Source: Brotonthovivens ammoniilytica (GTDB lineage: Bacteria; Bacillota; Clostridia; Lachnospirales; Lachnospiraceae). From it: a stretch of 64,000 bases of DNA. Position numbers and translations under genes: made by a program. How positions within the stretch are numbered: the first letter of the stretch is position 1; each line of letters opens with the position of its first letter. The DNA lies in the NCBI RefSeq assembly GCF_025566885.1, contig NZ_JAOQJQ010000004.1, positions 248,001-312,000 of the forward strand, given 5' to 3'. Positions 59,772 to 64,000 of the stretch are shown one piece after another. The notes under the pieces were generated by a model. It was given only the letters and a program-made list of their open reading frames with translations. It made no database searches and was not told where the DNA came from.

Positions 59772-61103
59772 AAAGTATTCTCTTTGTCGGCATCTCTTTA
59801 ATAAAATCTCTTTTTGATTCCATTCCGGATGTTTCAGCACATCCTGCAAAAGCAGTAAAAGAGCCTCGCCAATCTGTTTTCCCCGCTCCATCCCTGCAGC
59901 AATCAAATCATCTCCGCTGACAGCAAGGTCTTTTATCAAAAGACAGTCGCCTCTGCGAAGAATTTCCTCATACAATCTTTCATATCCACAGACGTATGCC
60001 AGCTTTTCCTTCCGCTGATACATACTCTGAGCGCAGATATCAGCGCGTTTTACTTCAAAAAGCTCCGGATACTGCTCCAGCCCGTTTCTGGATATCGTCT
60101 GGCGGACTTTCACTATTTGTAACGGCGGCTTTTGATCGTGAATCTCTACCAGTGCAGTCACCCGCTGAATAGTGGCATTATCAAACCGAAGCCTGCGCAG
60201 TATTTGTTCCGTCATTTTGGCTCCTGTCTGAGGATGCTGCCTGAAATGATCTACCCCGTCCTCATCGGTGGTTCTGCAGACCGGTTTTGCCACATCATGA
60301 AACAGCATGGTAAGGCGCAGTACCTTATCCGGCCTGATCAGCTCCAGGGCATGAATCGTATGTTCTCCCACAGAGTACATGTGATGGATATTATGCTGAG
60401 GTGTCCGCATCATAACCGAAAACTCCGGAAGGACAACATCGGAAATCCCCAGTTCATACACCTGGCGCATAGCCTCCGGATGAGGCGAAATCAGCAGCTT
60501 TACAAGTTCCGTCTGAATCCGTTCCGCACTAATTTTAGCCAGGGAAGGGGCAAGCTTTTTTATCGCATCCTGAGTCTGCACTTCAACTTCAAAGCCAAGC
60601 TGGGCGCTAAACCTTACTGCGCGCAGCATTCTTAAGGCATCTTCGCCAAACCGCTCCTTGGCATCTCCCACACAGCGGATTACGCCGTTTTTCAGATCCA
60701 AAGCTCCCCCAAAACAGTCCACAAGCCCTTCCGAATCATTGTACGCCATGGCATTAATGGTAAAATCCCTGCGCTTTAAGTCTTCCTTCAGATCAGGCGT
60801 AAATATTACCTCATCAGGATGCCTGGCATCCGCATATTCCCCATCTATCCGGTATGTGGTAACTTCAAACCCCTCATGCCCTAACATCACGGTAACCGTA
60901 CCGTGGGCAATTCCGGTATCAATTGTATGAGGAAACAGCCGCTTTACATCCTCCGGCTTTGCAGAGGTGGTAATGTCCCAGTCATCCGGCTCTTTCCCAA
61001 GTATGCTGTCCCTGACACATCCGCCCACAGCATAGGCCTCATACCCATAAGACTGAAGACAATCAATGATTTTTGCTACTTTCTGCGGCAGCTTAATGTT
61101 CAA
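59769..61103 (-). CDS. cca: CCA tRNA nucleotidyltransferase
   Basis: 444 residues. Nucleotidyltransferase head AVGGCVRDSILGKEPDDWDI (near 25) with DxD, the RRDFTINAMAY motif (near 112), and an HD domain (LTMLFHDVAKP, near 245, and IHDQKPPL) giving phosphohydrolase activity. It adds or repairs the CCA end of tRNAs. Gap of 100 bases to proS. Confidence 0.94.
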   Translation of the reverse strand: MNIKLPQKVAKIIDCLQSYGYEAYAVGGCVRDSILGKEPDDWDITTSAKPEDVKRLFPHTIDTGIAHGTVTVMLGHEGFEVTTYRIDGEYADARHPDEVIFTPDLKEDLKRRDFTINAMAYNDSEGLVDCFGGALDLKNGVIRCVGDAKERFGEDALRMLRAVRFSAQLGFEVEVQTQDAIKKLAPSLAKISAERIQTELVKLLISPHPEAMRQVYELGISDVVLPEFSVMMRTPQHNIHHMYSVGEHTIHALELIRPDKVLRLTMLFHDVAKPVCRTTDEDGVDHFRQHPQTGAKMTEQILRRLRFDNATIQRVTALVEIHDQKPPLQIVKVRQTISRNGLEQYPELFEVKRADICAQSMYQRKEKLAYVCGYERLYEEILRRGDCLLIKDLAVSGDDLIAAGMERGKQIGEALLLLLQDVLKHPEWNQKEILLKRCRQREYF

Positions 61104-61203
61104 CGGCTGTCACCTCCTTCCTTATTAACACAATCTGTTTTATCCAGCAGTACCACTATCCGATGTGCAGGTATGATGCCTGCCTGCTGTGTCTGGACGC
61201 CGC

Positions 61204-62643
61204 TTAATACGCCTTCCCCCAGTATACCAGTTTACGGGCAGGTTTTCCACAGCACACACAGGTGCCTGCTATCTGCTCCTGATCATGAAATGGCATACAG
61301 CGTGAGGTTGCACCTGTTTCCTCTTTGATTTTATCCTCACATGCCTGATCCTCACACCACATTCCACGAATAAATCCTGGTTTTGACTCTGCAATTTCCT
61401 TAAATTCATCATAATTATGAGCATCCCAAATATGAGCATCCCTATGTGCTTTTGCCCGTTCAAACATATCATTTTGAATCTGCTCCAGCAGCTTTGGAAC
61501 TGCTGTGTCGATTTCATCCAGAGAAACAACTGTCTTTTCCCTTGTATCACGGCGCACAAGTACACACTGGTTTTTTTCAATATCTTTTGGTCCCAGTTCT
61601 ACACGCACCGGTATCCCGCGCATTTCCTGCTCTGAGAACTTCCATCCGGGACTTTTATCTGAATCATCCAGCTTCGCCCGGCATACTTTACTCAGGCGCT
61701 CTTTGACCTTGCCGGCTTTCTCTAAAACGCCTTCTTTATGCTGCATAATCGGTATTACCATTACCTGTGTCGGGGCGATTCTCGGGGGCAGTACCAGTCC
61801 GGAATCATCTCCGTGCACCATAATAATAGCGCCGATCAGCCGCGTTGTCATGCCCCAGGAAGTCTGGTGAACATACTTTAATGTATTGTCCTTATCTGTA
61901 TATTGAATGCCAAAGGCTTTGGCAAAACCATCTCCAAAATTATGACTGGTACCTGACTGAAGAGCCTTTCCATCATGCATCAGTGCCTCAATGGTGTAGG
62001 TCGCCTCCGCTCCGGCAAATTTTTCCTTCTCAGTTTTCCTTCCTCTTATTACCGGCATAGCTAGAACCTGCTGGCAGAAATCTGCATACACATTCAGCAT
62101 TAAAACGGTTCTTTCCTCTGCTTCTTCCGCTGTGGCATGTGCAGTATGACCCTCCTGCCACAAAAATTCTCTGGAGCGAAGAAACGGTCTCGTTTCTTTT
62201 TCCCAGCGCACCACTGAGCACCACTGATTGTAATTCTTTGGCAGATCACGGTAAGACTGAATCAGGTTCTTATAAAAATCACAGAACAGAGTTTCTGAGG
62301 TGGGACGTACACAAAGCCTCTCCTGCAGTGGATTTAATCCCCCATGAGTCACCCAGGCAACCTCAGGTGCAAATCCTTCTACATGATCTTTTTCTACCTG
62401 AAGAAGACTTTCCGGGATAAACAGCGGCATATATACATTTTCAACGCCGGTTTCTTTAAAACGCGCATCCAGTTCCTTTTGAATATTTTCCCAGATGGCA
62501 TACCCCGCCGGTTTAATAATCATACAGCCCTTTACGCTGGAATAATCAATAAGTTCTGCCTTCTTCACCACATCTGTATACCACTGGGCAAAATCTGCCT
62601 CCATAGATGTAATTGCTTCTACCAATTTCTTTTCTTTCGCCAT
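61204..62643 (-). CDS. proS: Prolyl-tRNA synthetase (archaeal/eukaryotic type)
   Basis: 479 residues, class II synthetase lacking the bacterial editing insertion: PAGYAIWENIQKELD (motif 1 region), RPTSETLFCDFY (motif 2 region), WEKETRPFLRSREFLWQEGH, and a C-terminal zinc-like end with CCGKPARKLVYWGKAY. This short form is frequent in Clostridia. It is controlled by the T-box leader upstream. Confidence 0.94.
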   Translation of the reverse strand: MAKEKKLVEAITSMEADFAQWYTDVVKKAELIDYSSVKGCMIIKPAGYAIWENIQKELDARFKETGVENVYMPLFIPESLLQVEKDHVEGFAPEVAWVTHGGLNPLQERLCVRPTSETLFCDFYKNLIQSYRDLPKNYNQWCSVVRWEKETRPFLRSREFLWQEGHTAHATAEEAEERTVLMLNVYADFCQQVLAMPVIRGRKTEKEKFAGAEATYTIEALMHDGKALQSGTSHNFGDGFAKAFGIQYTDKDNTLKYVHQTSWGMTTRLIGAIIMVHGDDSGLVLPPRIAPTQVMVIPIMQHKEGVLEKAGKVKERLSKVCRAKLDDSDKSPGWKFSEQEMRGIPVRVELGPKDIEKNQCVLVRRDTREKTVVSLDEIDTAVPKLLEQIQNDMFERAKAHRDAHIWDAHNYDEFKEIAESKPGFIRGMWCEDQACEDKIKEETGATSRCMPFHDQEQIAGTCVCCGKPARKLVYWGKAY

Positions 62644-62719
62644 ATCTCTAATTCTCCTTAATCATGCTTCTTATATAAAATCCAAAGGAATTTCCCCGTA
62701 TGTAACAAACAGCAGTCAG

Positions 62720-62945
62720 CAAAAAAACACCGGTATTTCCGTCCCCTAGGGACCGGAATACCGGCGGTACCACCCTGATTAACATGCAGACGCATGTTCT
62801 CTCTCTGTCCATAACGCAGACCTGCGCAGTATTTTTCATACTGGGCTTAAAGGGCCGGTTCCCGCCATTCCAACCAAAAATCTCCCACCACTGATTTTCT
62901 CTCTGAAGATCTTCCTGACCGTACTATTCCTCATCTTCGCCTTTA
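62720..62945 (-). promoter_or_regulatory. T-box leader of proS
   Basis: The minus strand carries the T-box core AGGGTGGTACCGCCGG (62761-62776), a terminator hairpin (62730-62764, CCGGTATTCCGGTCCC paired with GGGACGGAAATACCGG) followed by seven T, and an upstream stem I region with GATGAGGAATAGTACGG and GGTGGGAG. Uncharged tRNA-Pro would switch it to the antiterminator. I could not fix the proline specifier codon by eye. Confidence 0.93.
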
Positions 62946-62981
62946 CCTCTGTTTACGATGCATATTGTAAGTGAAACCCTC

Positions 62982-64000
62982 CTAATTGTCAAGTATGGAA
63001 AAATAGGAACTTCGACCTATTTCACGTATTAAAACAAGAGAAACCGGTCCAAGTATCACTCCGGGCAGTCCATATACACAGATTCCTACATACAAGCTGA
63101 CCATAACCGCCACCGGATGCACAGAAAGGCCGTTTCCCATAATTCTAGGTTCTAGTATCTCCCTTAAAAATGTACACAGTGCAAAGGCTCCTGCATAAAC
63201 ACAGGCCAGCAGGTACTCTCCTCTTAACAGGTCCACCAGCGCCCAGGGAACAAATATCATTCCCGTGCCAATAAAGGGAAGCGCATCGCAGATACCAATA
63301 GCAATACCAATTGGGACAGCATACGGATTTTTGCACAGAGCTAAAATCCCCACGCATACCCCGCTGATAATTCCCATAACAACTACCTGAGTCTTTATAT
63401 AAGTGCCGCATGTATGGAGCACTACATTTCCAATATTTATCAGCCAGTTTCCCCACTGGTTTTTTCGGATTCTGGCCTTAATCTGCACATAATCTCTCAG
63501 AATTAAAAAAGATGAGACAATAGCTGCCAGGGCAATTCCACAGACTGTAAGAAATCCCTTCATACTTTTCGCCGACCAGTTCATTACCTGGCTCATGGCC
63601 GCCTGTTCAATCTTACCGCCCAAATCCGGCATTTTTGTCTGCAGAAACTCCCCCATCTGGTCAATTCCCTCAAATCCTGTGGCATCTGCTATTCTGCAGC
63701 AGCAGTCGTCCCATACAGCCATCAGCTGTCCGCCGATTGCATCCCGTTCCTGCCAGACCTGCTGGCAGGAAACCACAATCCCCCATATCAGCAGCCCAAT
63801 GCCAACCGCAATCAGCGCAAATAGAATAATTAACAGAACACCTCCCGCTCCCTTCCAGCGCTTCTGCAGTTTTACAGCCAGAGGATGCAGCCACTTAGCC
63901 AGCAGAAAAGCAATTAAAAAGGGAATTACCAATATCAAAAGCCACTTTAACACAGCAAAGACAACAAGGGTAATTCCCGTATATTTTATTCCCGTTAAAA
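62982..64000 (-). CDS. AI-2E family / YtvI-type permease (5' end outside window)
   Basis: About 340 visible residues with at least seven hydrophobic segments, the C-terminal GVILGPVSLVLIREIG being typical of the AI-2E/PerM family; the sporulation membrane protein YtvI is the probable Firmicute relative. The frame stays open to the edge (..GITLVVFAVLKWLLILVIPF), so the GTG at 63953 is probably internal and the true start lies beyond 64000. Function of these permeases is poorly defined. Confidence 0.82.
   Translation of the reverse strand, partial: LTGIKYTGITLVVFAVLKWLLILVIPFLIAFLLAKWLHPLAVKLQKRWKGAGGVLLIILFALIAVGIGLLIWGIVVSCQQVWQERDAIGGQLMAVWDDCCCRIADATGFEGIDQMGEFLQTKMPDLGGKIEQAAMSQVMNWSAKSMKGFLTVCGIALAAIVSSFLILRDYVQIKARIRKNQWGNWLINIGNVVLHTCGTYIKTQVVVMGIISGVCVGILALCKNPYAVPIGIAIGICDALPFIGTGMIFVPWALVDLLRGEYLLACVYAGAFALCTFLREILEPRIMGNGLSVHPVAVMVSLYVGICVYGLPGVILGPVSLVLIREIGRSSYFSILDN

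Noticed and set aside
1..64000. CRISPR array, tRNA or rRNA genes
   Set aside because: No regularly spaced identical repeats, no cloverleaf-like or rRNA-like sequence noticed on reading.

Overview
The window looks like the chromosome of an anaerobic, endospore-forming Firmicute of class Clostridia, most plausibly family Lachnospiraceae (inferred from gene content and order; no rRNA or tRNA gene is present to place it better). Supporting signs are the ecfA1-ecfA2-ecfT-truA-rplM-rpsI order, the rqcP-yabP-yabQ-divIC-spoIIE-tilS-hpt-ftsH sporulation/housekeeping order, a proline-type T-box leader on proS, a corrinoid methyl-transfer gene set and an archaeal/eukaryotic-type ProRS.

Region 1 (1 to about 24.83 kb) is the right part of an integrative and conjugative element (ICE). 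It is visibly richer in G+C than the rest and every gene reads leftward. From right to left it carries a small basic protein, ParA/ParB, a very large thioester/Cna-B surface adhesin with a sorting signal, a block of uncharacterised small to mid-sized proteins, a giant 3253-residue ArdC-like/adenine-methylase/SNF2-helicase protein, a DUF3848 protein, a DUF3991/Toprim primase-like protein, an XRE-HipA fusion kinase, a DpnD/PcfM-like protein, a DUF3789-like membrane peptide and the start of the relaxosome protein MobC. Relaxase, type IV secretion and integrase genes must lie left of base 1. The element stops directly at the 3' end of rpsI, the likely attachment site. Unusual features are a complete tnpV gene nested in another frame of the giant gene with its own promoter, three promoters sharing GCACAT directly against the -35 box, terminator-like hairpins placed just before genes, and repeats at the chromosomal end.

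Region 2 (24.8-36.4 kb): rpsI and rplM with a long leader, a zinc-ribbon protein, truA, the ECF vitamin transporter module, trmL, an aminotransferase with its Lrp-type regulator, an AIR-synthase/HypE-like protein, a VanW-type cell-wall protein, a DnaQ-type exonuclease coupled to a 34-residue membrane peptide, and endonuclease III.

Region 3 (36.4-45.4 kb): a B12-binding radical SAM protein, two corrinoid proteins flanking a ferredoxin/ASKHA corrinoid activator (no substrate methyltransferase is present), a small orphan protein, a TetR regulator, a DUF134-NifX fusion, and a Na/phosphate symporter preceded by three 11-bp-spaced TTWACA repeats resembling PhoP boxes.

Region 4 (45.4-64 kb): L-lactate dehydrogenase, a GH13 amylase-type enzyme, ftsH, hpt, tilS, spoIIE (its upstream region resembles the 21-bp-spaced Spo0A-dependent promoter), divIC, yabQ, yabP, rqcP, HU, phosphoglucomutase, a CotS-like kinase-fold protein, cca, proS with its T-box, and a partial AI-2E/YtvI-type permease running off the right edge. 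Nearly all genes in the window read leftward; only the Na/Pi symporter and one small gene read rightward.
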